A DNA stretch of 6,136 nucleotides from Candidatus Cloacimonadota bacterium (GCA_023230175.1 JALNXV010000228.1:1-6136); one strand, 5' to 3'. Counted from the stretch's first letter, positions 1-5,781 are shown. Translations and numbers: made by a program. Notes: generated by a model from the sequence alone, not told the origin.

Positions 1-1
1 A

Positions 2-128
2 CACTAATTAATCGAATATAACCTAAAAAAGGTTATATTGCAATAACGGAGCTGTCCAATGTGCTGGTTTTTCTTCAGTTTACTGTTGTCGCTGCGGTTA
101 TCATGTAGTGTGACATTCGAAATTAGTG
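2..128. repeat. Noncoding element closed by a 14-bp imperfect terminal inverted repeat
   Basis: Bases 2-9 pair perfectly with 121-128 and bases 12-17 with 115-120; the only irregularity is a two-A bulge (10-11). Inside, 18-23 pairs with 31-36 around a 7-base A-rich loop. Then 43-47 (ATAAC) pairs with 97-101 (GTTAT), and 50-52 with 91-93. Together this is a three-way junction of about 127 bases. The 15-39 hairpin can also form as a 9-bp perfect stem, competing with the base of the outer stem. No open reading frame of note lies inside. It could be a structured RNA, a small nonautonomous mobile element with terminal repeats, or an orphan retron-type RNA. The pairing is directly visible; the identity is unknown. 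No promoter or terminator was assigned, and the left flank is cut by the window edge. Confidence 0.5.
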
Positions 129-295
129 ATGCTTTGGCCAGAAGAGAACTGATTGAAAAGCATTTGTTTTGGAGGGTTTTATTCTATGGTTTTGATTGGA
201 AGCACCTTATGGTTTGAAGTCATATAAGCGCTTTTGCTTTATTTTACAAGGAATTTTGGCATAACAATATGAACCACAATATGAGCAAAAGAATA
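129..295. other. Noncoding leader region upstream of the retron promoter
   Basis: I see no credible gene here on either strand. It contains an 8-bp palindrome (AAGCGCTT, 226-233) and an inverted pair (CTTTTGCT 231-238 with AGCAAAAG 284-291). There is also a 9-base direct repeat (ACAATATGA at 264-272 and 276-284) just upstream of the predicted -35 box. These could be protein-binding sites for control of the retron promoter, but repeats of this size also occur by chance in AT-rich DNA. Confidence 0.4.
133..143 (+). repeat. Left copy of an 11-base direct repeat flanking the defence genes
   Basis: TTTGGCCAGAA here is identical to 5724-5734. The two copies enclose the whole retron, HEPN-like and PIN-like block. 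By chance a few 11-base repeats are expected in a window this size, so an attachment-site role is only a suggestion. Confidence 0.25.
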
Positions 296-324
296 TTGAT
301 TTTGTGGTAATTGTGATTTACGAT
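296..324 (+). promoter_or_regulatory. Predicted sigma70-like promoter of the retron RNA
   Basis: A TTGATT box (296-301, four of six matches to the -35 consensus) is followed after exactly 17 bases by TACGAT (319-324, four of six matches to the -10 consensus). The predicted transcription start, about 7 bases after the -10 box, falls at about 331. That coincides with the 5' end of the a1 repeat of the retron RNA at 330, where a retron primary transcript is expected to begin. The agreement between an independent promoter prediction and the RNA boundary supports both. Confidence 0.55.
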
Positions 325-329
325 TATTT

Positions 330-342
330 AGGTGTGTGGCTA
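330..342 (+). repeat. Retron a1 inverted repeat, 5' arm
   Basis: AGGTGTGTGGCTA is the exact reverse complement of 447-459. The pairing stops on both sides: T329 faces T460, and G343 faces G446. The a1/a2 duplex positions the branching G (G343, directly after a1) next to the start of reverse transcription. Confidence 0.9.
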
Positions 343-375
343 GATTTTTTGGTTGTGTTTCGCAGCCATTGACAA

Positions 376-445
376 GAAAGTTGGGACATGATTCCGACGC
401 TTTTTATTGAATAAAACGTTGTACTGACGTTATTGAATCTAAAGA
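376..445 (+). other. Predicted msd region (template of the msDNA)
   Basis: The 3' two thirds of the ncRNA fold into two hairpins. The first pairs 380-386 with 392-398 (two G-U pairs). The second is a long interrupted stem: 400-403/441-444, 406-408/436-438, 410-412/432-434 and 415-420/426-431, with a GUACT loop at 421-425. The msDNA would be the complement of this stretch, joined 2'-5' to G343. A 9-base direct repeat (TTATTGAAT at 404-412 and 430-438) lies on the two sides of the long hairpin and allows an alternative fold (402-407 with 411-416). The end near 376 is an estimate from the Ec67 layout; 445 is better supported. Confidence 0.55.
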
Positions 446-446
446 G

Positions 447-459
447 TAGCCACACACCT
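447..459 (+). repeat. Retron a2 inverted repeat, 3' arm
   Basis: TAGCCACACACCT pairs fully with a1 at 330-342. It ends 11 bases before the RT start codon, so the ncRNA and the RT message are clearly one transcription unit. The bases before it (441-446, AAAGAG) would hold the msDNA 5' end by comparison with Ec67. Confidence 0.9.
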
Positions 460-462
460 TTT

Positions 463-466
463 GGAG
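463..466 (+). promoter_or_regulatory. Ribosome binding site of the retron RT
   Basis: GGAG lies four bases before the ATG at 471, directly after a2. The short spacing is slightly tight but usable. No in-frame upstream start fits, because a2 occupies the preceding bases. Confidence 0.55.
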
Positions 467-470
467 CATC

Positions 471-2207
471 ATGGGGATTAAAATTGATGAAATCAGTTCA
501 AGAAACGAATTGGCTGATTTACTCGGAGTTCCACGAAATAACATTTCATATCTTCTTTATAAAATTGGCATTGATAATTGTTATTTATCTTTTTTTATCC
601 CAAAGAGAAGTGGTGGAGTAAGGACAATATGTTCCCCAAATAAACAATTAAAAGCATTACAGAGATCATTGCTATTTGTTTTGAACAATCATTACTATAA
701 CGAAAAAGGAAATCGTAATCCAGCATCATTTGGATTTGAAAGAGGCAAGAGCTTTATTCAAAATGCAGATTCGCATAAGCATAAACGGTTTATTTTGAAT
801 CTAGACATTGAAGACTTCTTTGGAAGTTTTAATTTTGGTCGAGTGAGGGGTTTCTTTATTGGAAACAGGTGTTTTGGACTAAACCCGACTGTTGCTACAA
901 CGATAGCCCAAATTACTTGTTACAATGGGGTTTTGCCTCAAGGAGCGCCCACTTCACCTGCTATAACAAATATGATTTGCCAAGTGCTTGATTATCATCT
1001 AATCAAAATTGCCAGAAAATATAAGTTACATTATACCAGATATGCAGATGATATGACTTTTTCTACAAATGATAAACGATTCCCGGAGCATGCCAATTCT
1101 GCTCTACAAAAAATAGAAAGTGAAATCAAAAATGCTGGGTTTTCAATCAACGTTTCTAAAACGCGTTTGATGTATTGCTCTTCACAGCAGAAAGTGACAG
1201 GACTGGTTGTAAATACGCCAATAATCAATGTGGATAAAAACTACTATAAGGAAACAAGGGCTATGGCCCATTCATTGTTTTCCACTGGGGAATTTACAAT
1301 AAGGGGCGAAAAAGGGACTGTCAATCAGCTTGAAGGACGTTTTTCCTATATCTACCAACTGATTGACTATAATGTCCAGCAAGGCAGGCTGAAACTTGAT
1401 AGAGATAGTGCAAGAATTGAAACGATTCGTCAATTTCTGTTTTACAAATTATTCTTTTCGTTGAGGAAGCCTCTTCTGATTTCAGAAGGTAATACGGATC
1501 CGATTTACATAAAGGCCGCATTGAAAAACCTTTATTCAGCATTTCCCGATTTGGTTAAACTTGAGGACGGCCGCTATGTTTACCAACTTTGTTTCTTAAA
1601 ACGAAATAGACGTTTTAAAGAAATCTTCGGGGTTTCTGATCGTGGTGCTGATGCCATTGTCTCTTTCTATTCTAAGTATTGTAATATGAAGGAAATGAGT
1701 AGCCAGAATGGGTCTCTTCAAATGAAAGGTAATAAAGAGAAGGATTATATTTCATTATTTCATAATCATTTCCATATTCCTTTTTCATATCCAGTTATTC
1801 TGTTGTTTGACAACGAAGTTTCGAATGAAAAAAAACCTTTGGGAAAGTTTGTTAATTGTCTTAAACTGAACAAAGAAGCAATCGCAGATGAATTAAAAAA
1901 TAAGGGTTATTTCAAAATCCATAATGATTGCAATATTTATTGTGTTGCAACGCCTTTAGTCGGAGAAAAGACAGAATGCGAAATTGAGGATCTATTTGAT
2001 AAAGAAACACTTGAGGTCAAAATCAAAGGGAAAAGTTTTTCTAGGAAACCAGAACCCGCCGGTAACGAAAGTTTTGGTAAAGAAGAATTTGCCAAGTATA
2101 TTTATTCCAATTCTCAGAGTATTGATTTTTCCAATTTCAAGGAATTATTCAACTCGATTCTGTCAGTAATTGAGGATTTTAAGAATACCAATCAAAATAA
2201 TAGTTAG
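471..2207 (+). CDS. Retron reverse transcriptase fused to a TOPRIM-like domain (Ec67/Eco2 type)
   Basis: This enzyme makes branched msDNA from the msr-msd RNA just upstream. The RT fold covers about residues 40-325. Motif RT1 is around PKRSGGVRT (44-52). The retron-specific NAxxH is N98-A99-D100-S101-H102. Catalytic D112 lies in LDIEDFF, followed by PQGAPTSPA (156-164), YADD (191-194, catalytic D193 and D194) and the retron-typical VTG (242-244). The C-terminal part (about 333-578) looks like a TOPRIM nuclease domain: SEGNTD (338-343, E339) at the end of a hydrophobic strand, VILLFDNEV (442-450, D447 and E449) and ECEIEDLFD (502-510). Length (578) is close to Ec67 RT, about 586 as I recall. 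In that family RT-TOPRIM with its msDNA is a complete anti-phage toxin-antitoxin unit (retron type I-C in the Mestre scheme, from memory), the TOPRIM acting as the toxic nuclease. Oddity: the usual DxD of TOPRIM is D-N-E here. The start is fixed by the ribosome site and by a2. Confidence 0.93.
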   Translation: MGIKIDEISSRNELADLLGVPRNNISYLLYKIGIDNCYLSFFIPKRSGGVRTICSPNKQLKALQRSLLFVLNNHYYNEKGNRNPASFGFERGKSFIQNADSHKHKRFILNLDIEDFFGSFNFGRVRGFFIGNRCFGLNPTVATTIAQITCYNGVLPQGAPTSPAITNMICQVLDYHLIKIARKYKLHYTRYADDMTFSTNDKRFPEHANSALQKIESEIKNAGFSINVSKTRLMYCSSQQKVTGLVVNTPIINVDKNYYKETRAMAHSLFSTGEFTIRGEKGTVNQLEGRFSYIYQLIDYNVQQGRLKLDRDSARIETIRQFLFYKLFFSLRKPLLISEGNTDPIYIKAALKNLYSAFPDLVKLEDGRYVYQLCFLKRNRRFKEIFGVSDRGADAIVSFYSKYCNMKEMSSQNGSLQMKGNKEKDYISLFHNHFHIPFSYPVILLFDNEVSNEKKPLGKFVNCLKLNKEAIADELKNKGYFKIHNDCNIYCVATPLVGEKTECEIEDLFDKETLEVKIKGKSFSRKPEPAGNESFGKEEFAKYIYSNSQSIDFSNFKELFNSILSVIEDFKNTNQNNS

Positions 2208-2247
2208 GCTTTTTTCTGGTTTGCTTTGCTTCACAAACTGGTTTTTT

Positions 2248-2252
2248 AGGAG
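2248..2252 (+). promoter_or_regulatory. Ribosome binding site that decides the start of the second gene
   Basis: AGGAG sits four bases before ATG 2257. The same reading frame is open back to a TTG at 2170, inside the RT gene, but that codon has no good ribosome site. It would add 29 residues rich in hydrophobic and basic residues, encoded mostly by noncoding spacer. ATG 2257 is therefore preferred. Confidence 0.65.
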
Positions 2253-2256
2253 TTTT

Positions 2257-4218
2257 ATGGATACAAGACGAGTACGTTTCTTTTCTAAAGAAGATTATTC
2301 AGTTCCGGCATTTTTGGATCGAGTTGCTGAACTGCTTGGAAACAAAGAACTTCCTGATGCTTCAATTGAATCGCTTGAAGAGTTGATAGAATATTACAAT
2401 TGCTATCGGTTCTTCAAGGCAGGTATTCGTGGAATAAACTGGGATGAAAAGCAAATTGCTGAGTTTGACAGAAATCAAAAAGTCATTCCATATTTGATTG
2501 ATAGTTTTTTTTCATCTTGGAAAACTGAAACGATAAATTGTGAAGAACTTGACGATGATTATATTCCGGACTTTTGGATGATGGTTTGTGATTTTAACAA
2601 TTTCAAACGCTGGGATGAAATTCAATTTGCAATCATATCATCCGAGACTTCACTTTTCATTCTACTTCAACATGAGAAAATCGTTAAAACCTTTGGTTCA
2701 GAAATCAAGAAAAGGATGCTTTGCGATAATTCTGGTGCAGAATTATTGATTGAACAGTTTGGTTTCGAAAAAAGTGTAACAGGGAAAGAACTCTTCTTTC
2801 CAAAAGAGCTATCTCCAAATGAAAGAGCTTTGATGTTAGATCAATACACCGAATCTGAGAATCCTGGATTGGGATATCTTCAGGGTATAGTACTTGGAAT
2901 AAAAAAAAGTTCAGAAATAAACCTGGAAGCTAAAACTCGAGTTAAGGCGCAAAGACGTTACGATAAACTTTATGCTGAATTGGAATTGTCAAGTACTATT
3001 CATTATGCTGGTTATAAATTTGAAGTTCAGTTTGTTCCAGCTTTAGGGGTTCTTCATAAAGAACAAATGTTGAAGACTGAAGAAGGAGAAGATTGGTTTC
3101 TCATACAATTTAATCTTGACTGGCTTGAGCAAAAAATGGATAACGCATCAATTCTATCGAATTTCATCATGGTTTTTGAGTTCGCTGATTCTATGCAATA
3201 TAGATTGCAGCTTCCACAACTCTTTTGTGAAAAAGGGGTGATGGAGAGAACTCTTGGATTGCAGCTAAAGAGTTCTTATTCGCCCGGATTTGCATTTGGT
3301 ATAAAAGAAAGGTTTATGCTTGGTGAAATATCCCTTTATAGTGAATTCCTTCAAAATCATCAGAAAAGACTGGAAGATGCAATTGAATACTTTTTCAATT
3401 GCTATTTACGAGATAAGTTTAAAGTGCCAAACTTCTGTATCACGATGCCGTCTGTGCATAATAGCTGGTATGAAAAGTGTGTTATAACGTTTCCTCAGAT
3501 TGAATCAGTTCTGAAGCAATATCAATGTTTTGTACGTGAAGGAGTAATCGATCATCAGCTGATCAGTGTCGATTCTAGTCCGACTAAAGTTGATTCCGTT
3601 CCTTCTCTTAATCAATTAAAATATATCTATTGTTCTCCAAAAGGGAAAAAATTTGGTTATTGTCTTTGTTCTGATCAATCGTCTTTTGCATATATAGACA
3701 GAGTTGCTCAAAACTATCATTCAATGAAGGATTTGCTTGATAATGAGACTATTCGTATTGCCGATTATTCTGAGTACTTGCAACCAGCAGTAAAGGAATT
3801 GATAGCTGAGAATTGCATTTCAGATGAGAAGGGTATCCTAAAGTTTACAGACATTGGAATCGCTCTTTCATTATTATATAATTGGGAAAGTATTAATTAT
3901 CCGAGATGCGACTCCATGAGTAGAAATATTATGGATAGGATGGAAAAAATGGGTTTAGTTATCACAAAAAGCACATTGCTGGCAAAAAGCGAACAGGATC
4001 TGTTTAATTACATTTTGAACAAGGCTCAATTTTCTGATGGCATGGATCTTCGCAATAAATACCTTCATGGTGATACTGATGGAAAAGGAAAGGACAATGT
4101 GATTCATCATCAAAATTATCTTTTTGCTCTTTATTTAATGATTTCAATCTGCATTAAAATTTCTGATGATTTGAGTGGTTTCAATTTTTCTCGATCTGGT
4201 GATAAAACTGATAGATGA
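2257..4218 (+). CDS. Large protein of unknown function with a C-terminal HEPN-like RNxxxH motif
   Basis: A 653-residue protein I do not recognise overall. It starts 49 bases after the RT stop with its own AGGAG site and no evident promoter or terminator between, so it is probably co-transcribed with the retron. It has no signal peptide or convincing membrane segment and should be cytoplasmic. Residues 1-130 are acidic and helical in character. Residues about 245-345 look strand-rich (YKFEVQFVPALGVL at 253-266). Around 508-540 a stretch resembles a winged helix (VKELIAENCISDEKGILKFTDIG). Near the C-terminus, DLRNKYLHG (597-605) gives R599-N600-xxx-H604, the form of the catalytic Rx4-6H motif of HEPN ribonucleases. 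It is followed by a long hydrophobic helix (619-636), as expected of a HEPN bundle. Role as a retron-linked RNase, effector or regulator is inference. The motif is short and also occurs in noncatalytic proteins with an RNxxxHG-like end. Confidence 0.85.
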   Translation: MDTRRVRFFSKEDYSVPAFLDRVAELLGNKELPDASIESLEELIEYYNCYRFFKAGIRGINWDEKQIAEFDRNQKVIPYLIDSFFSSWKTETINCEELDDDYIPDFWMMVCDFNNFKRWDEIQFAIISSETSLFILLQHEKIVKTFGSEIKKRMLCDNSGAELLIEQFGFEKSVTGKELFFPKELSPNERALMLDQYTESENPGLGYLQGIVLGIKKSSEINLEAKTRVKAQRRYDKLYAELELSSTIHYAGYKFEVQFVPALGVLHKEQMLKTEEGEDWFLIQFNLDWLEQKMDNASILSNFIMVFEFADSMQYRLQLPQLFCEKGVMERTLGLQLKSSYSPGFAFGIKERFMLGEISLYSEFLQNHQKRLEDAIEYFFNCYLRDKFKVPNFCITMPSVHNSWYEKCVITFPQIESVLKQYQCFVREGVIDHQLISVDSSPTKVDSVPSLNQLKYIYCSPKGKKFGYCLCSDQSSFAYIDRVAQNYHSMKDLLDNETIRIADYSEYLQPAVKELIAENCISDEKGILKFTDIGIALSLLYNWESINYPRCDSMSRNIMDRMEKMGLVITKSTLLAKSEQDLFNYILNKAQFSDGMDLRNKYLHGDTDGKGKDNVIHHQNYLFALYLMISICIKISDDLSGFNFSRSGDKTDR

Positions 4219-4413
4219 TTTCAATAGGTTGCTTGCTACAACTCCCATCAAATTGCTGAGATTGCATTAGGATTGACAAGCAAAGAATCGCCAATTATGA
4301 GGAGTTTTGTCTTTTTTTGAGGAGTTGCACTCATTCATTCCTCTGATGAATTTTGCTAAAAACATTTGAACTGCCTATTCCTGAACATGAAAGGAAGTCT
4401 ATATTTGCGCATG

Positions 4414-4458
4414 AAACAGTTGTGTTCTTATTCAAACAATTCATTTATTCAACTGTTT
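4414..4458. repeat. 9-bp inverted repeat overlapping the predicted -35 area, possible operator
   Basis: AAACAGTTG (4414-4422) is the exact reverse complement of CAACTGTTT (4450-4458). Between and overlapping the arms is a direct repeat, TTATTCAA at 4428-4435 and 4445-4452. The right arm ends ten bases before the -10 box, so a protein bound there would compete with RNA polymerase. The regulatory role is inferred from position alone. Confidence 0.35.
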
Positions 4459-4464
4459 ATTGTG

Positions 4465-4473
4465 TGCTATACT
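4465..4473 (+). promoter_or_regulatory. Extended -10 promoter of the PIN-like gene
   Basis: TGC followed by TATACT (4468-4473) matches the extended -10 form TGnTATAAT with one mismatch. The -35 region about 17 bases upstream (around 4444-4450) is poor, as is usual with extended -10 promoters. The start codon lies 30 bases downstream, leaving a short leader with a ribosome site. Confidence 0.55.
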
Positions 4474-4491
4474 TAGATTAACCACATAAAA

Positions 4492-4499
4492 AGGAAGAG
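4492..4499 (+). promoter_or_regulatory. Ribosome binding site of the PIN-like gene
   Basis: AGGAAGAG lies upstream of the ATG at 4504, with the AGGA core eight bases from it. It supports the chosen start, which also puts the catalytic FFDTN strand right at the N-terminus, as in PIN proteins. Confidence 0.65.
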
Positions 4500-4503
4500 A
4501 GAA

Positions 4504-5625
4504 ATGGTTTTCTTTGATACAAATGTTCTTATTGATTTACACAGAAAAAGACCGCTATCACTAGCCAAATTCAAAATAATCATGAATAAAACTGATTTTT
4601 GTATAGTAAACCAGACTTTCGAAGAATACAAAACCCAGGTTGCAATAATTGTAAAGGGATATAAGAAGCATTTGAATGATCTTTCTATTAGAACTGATAA
4701 TGCAATTAATTGCCTAATTAATACTGTTTTTTATGATGGAACCAAAATCTTTGACGATGATGGACTAAGAAAACTTGAAGAATTGAAAGATTACGTAAAA
4801 ACAGTTATAAAAAATGAGAAGGGAAAGATTTACGATTCCGACAATGAGAAAACATTTGAAGAATTAAAAGAATTTATATCGGACAAACTGTTGCCAAATC
4901 CTTTTTCGGTAAAAGAAATAATACAAATCTTTAAGGAAGGGGAGATTCGGTATTCAAATAAGATTCCTCCTGGATACATGGATCAAGACAAGGAGAACAA
5001 CAAATACGGTGATTTGATTATTTGGAAAGAATTGATTTATTGGGCGAAAAAGAATTCTGAAGATGTGCTCTTTGTGACGAATGACAACAAACCAGATTGG
5101 AAATCTGATTTTTCTCAGCAGAAATTGAAGCAGGAATTTTTTGAAGAAACCGGACAAAAGATTCATATTTTAAATTCTCCTGACTTCTTTACTTTGAAGA
5201 CAGAAGAGATATCAAATTCAAAATCCTTTGAGAAGGTTCTTTCTAAATTGAAAGATCAGTCGGAACTTTTCGAAGCTCAAACGAAAGAAATGGAATTATC
5301 AGCGATGTATAGTAATATGCTAAATGATGCTGCGATTTCTCCGGAGCTATCTGGCCTACTTGGGAATCAAGCTTTTCAAAAAGAAGTTGCAATGCTGTCA
5401 AAGTTATATGATCAACCAGTGTATCAGGCTATGGCAAAAGAAGCAGCAATGCTGTCAACGTTATATAATCAACCAGTGTATCAGGCTATGGCAAAACAAT
5501 CAGCAATGCTTTCTGAGTTTGTTCGTAAACAGGAGTTGTCGACAATAATCAAGCAAGAAGAGGATAAAACCAAAGAAACGCGCTTCAAAAGCCTAGAGGA
5601 CAAAGAAAAAGATGAGACTGAATGA
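4504..5625 (+). CDS. PIN-like domain ribonuclease with a repeat-bearing tail
   Basis: Residues 1-230 look like the PIN-like family (PIN_8 in Pfam, from memory), putative metal-dependent ribonucleases common in defence islands. FFDTNVLIDLHR (3-14) gives the first catalytic aspartate, D5. Acidic E40/E41 follow the next strand. IPPGYMDQDK (154-163) and YGDLIIWKEL (168-177, D170) are the family's central signature, and DVLFVTNDNKPDWK (187-200) gives D194 and D198. The insertion between about 50 and 145 is helical and charged, typical for the family. Beyond 235 the protein is helical and low-complexity. It carries two near-identical 19-residue units and a partial third (293-339), then a strongly charged K/E tail. 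The gene has its own promoter and ribosome site. The target RNA is not apparent. No antitoxin gene is next to it, so a classic VapC-type toxin is unlikely. Part in the retron system is possible but unproven. Confidence 0.85.
   Translation: MVFFDTNVLIDLHRKRPLSLAKFKIIMNKTDFCIVNQTFEEYKTQVAIIVKGYKKHLNDLSIRTDNAINCLINTVFYDGTKIFDDDGLRKLEELKDYVKTVIKNEKGKIYDSDNEKTFEELKEFISDKLLPNPFSVKEIIQIFKEGEIRYSNKIPPGYMDQDKENNKYGDLIIWKELIYWAKKNSEDVLFVTNDNKPDWKSDFSQQKLKQEFFEETGQKIHILNSPDFFTLKTEEISNSKSFEKVLSKLKDQSELFEAQTKEMELSAMYSNMLNDAAISPELSGLLGNQAFQKEVAMLSKLYDQPVYQAMAKEAAMLSTLYNQPVYQAMAKQSAMLSEFVRKQELSTIIKQEEDKTKETRFKSLEDKEKDETE
5380..5511 (+). repeat. Tandem 57-bp coding repeat in the PIN-like gene
   Basis: Unit 1 (5380-5436) and unit 2 (5437-5493) differ at only 4 of 57 bases, and a partial third unit runs to about 5511 before diverging. 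The unit encodes 19 residues with the pattern K-x-x-A-M-L-S-x-L-Y-x-Q-P-V-Y-Q-A-M-A. Near-identity at DNA level, including third positions, points to a recent duplication. Because the unit length is a multiple of three, copy-number change would keep the frame. An older relic (AMYSNMLNDAA, residues 267-277) may precede it. Confidence 0.9.
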
Positions 5626-5723
5626 TGCATCTAATCAATAACTTGAAAATACGGAGCCATTCCCTCAATAGATGAAATCAAACTGCAGATATCTGAATGC
5701 TGAGGTATGGCGAAGCATCAAGG

Positions 5724-5734
5724 TTTGGCCAGAA
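5724..5734 (+). repeat. Right copy of an 11-base direct repeat flanking the defence genes
   Basis: Identical to 133-143. It lies at the point where base composition changes towards that of the polysaccharide gene. The flanks of the two copies do not match beyond the 11 bases. Confidence 0.25.
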
Positions 5735-5762
5735 CCACCTTCCTAAGCCTTCGATATTGTAT

Positions 5763-5768
5763 TATACT
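5763..5768 (+). promoter_or_regulatory. Possible -10 box before the polysaccharide gene
   Basis: TATACT lies 23 bases before the ATG at 5792, and the sequence 17 bases upstream (around 5740-5745) is a poor -35 box. The resulting leader would be only about 16 bases but still contains the ribosome site. Weak evidence; the gene could instead be read from further upstream. Confidence 0.3.
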
Positions 5769-5781
5769 TTGCATAAGCATC

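Larger units (their letters stand above)
330..459 (+). ncRNA. Retron msr-msd noncoding RNA, Ec67-like
   Basis: This is the template and primer RNA for msDNA synthesis by the adjacent reverse transcriptase. A perfect 13-bp inverted repeat (a1 330-342, a2 447-459) closes the RNA, as in all retrons. After a1 comes G343, the likely branching guanosine that primes through its 2'-OH. The msr stem-loop 351-357/361-367 has a UUU loop. A second stem-loop pairs 380-386 with 392-398 around a 5-base loop. A long interrupted hairpin occupies 400-444. The segment from G343 through the first stem closely resembles the Ec67 msr as I remember it (AGATTT, then GGTTGTG, a 3-base loop and CGCARCC), as does the a2-proximal AAAGAGTAGCC against AAGGAGTGCC. 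By that alignment reverse transcription would start near 445 and end near 376, giving an msDNA of about 70 nt. The alignment is from memory, so exact ends are inference. Confidence 0.88.
4219..4503. other. 285-bp intergenic region before the PIN-like gene
   Basis: I see no gene here. TGAGGAGTT occurs twice, at 4298-4306 and 4318-4326, 20 bases apart and separated by a T7 run (4312-4318). The T run lacks a convincing hairpin before it, so I do not call a terminator. The right half contains the inverted repeat 4414-4422/4450-4458 and the promoter described separately. The size of the gap and its own promoter indicate that the PIN-like gene is a separate transcription unit. Confidence 0.5.

Noticed and set aside
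15..39. Intrinsic terminator (9-bp stem with A-rich loop)
   Set aside because: The stem is AT-rich and no T run follows it on either strand, so it lacks the defining features.
43..101. Integron attC-like site (ATAAC ... GTTAT with inner AGC/GCT)
   Set aside because: The outer boxes do not fit the RYYYAAC/GTTRRRY consensus, the inner pairing is only three bases, and no second similar site borders the downstream genes. It fits better as an arm of the 2-128 fold.
1..130. 5S rRNA or tRNA-like gene suggested by the length and junction of the 2-128 fold
   Set aside because: No conserved 5S or tRNA sequence blocks are present and the closing helix is AT-rich.
433..621. Small protein gene overlapping the ncRNA end and the RT start
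   Set aside because: It overlaps the a2 repeat and lies in another frame of the RT gene, with no ribosome site. It is a shadow frame.
2170..2256. TTG start at 2170 giving a 682-residue version of the HEPN-like protein overlapping the RT gene
   Set aside because: It has no adequate ribosome site, and the added 29 residues read through spacer DNA. AGGAG before ATG 2257 is far better.
4275..4318. Terminator after the HEPN-like gene, ending in the T7 run at 4312-4318
   Set aside because: The only stem before the T run (4275-4279 with 4307-4311) is five AT-rich pairs with a long loop, too weak to call.
5380..5511. CRISPR-type repeat array
   Set aside because: The units are directly adjacent with no spacers and lie in frame within a coding region.
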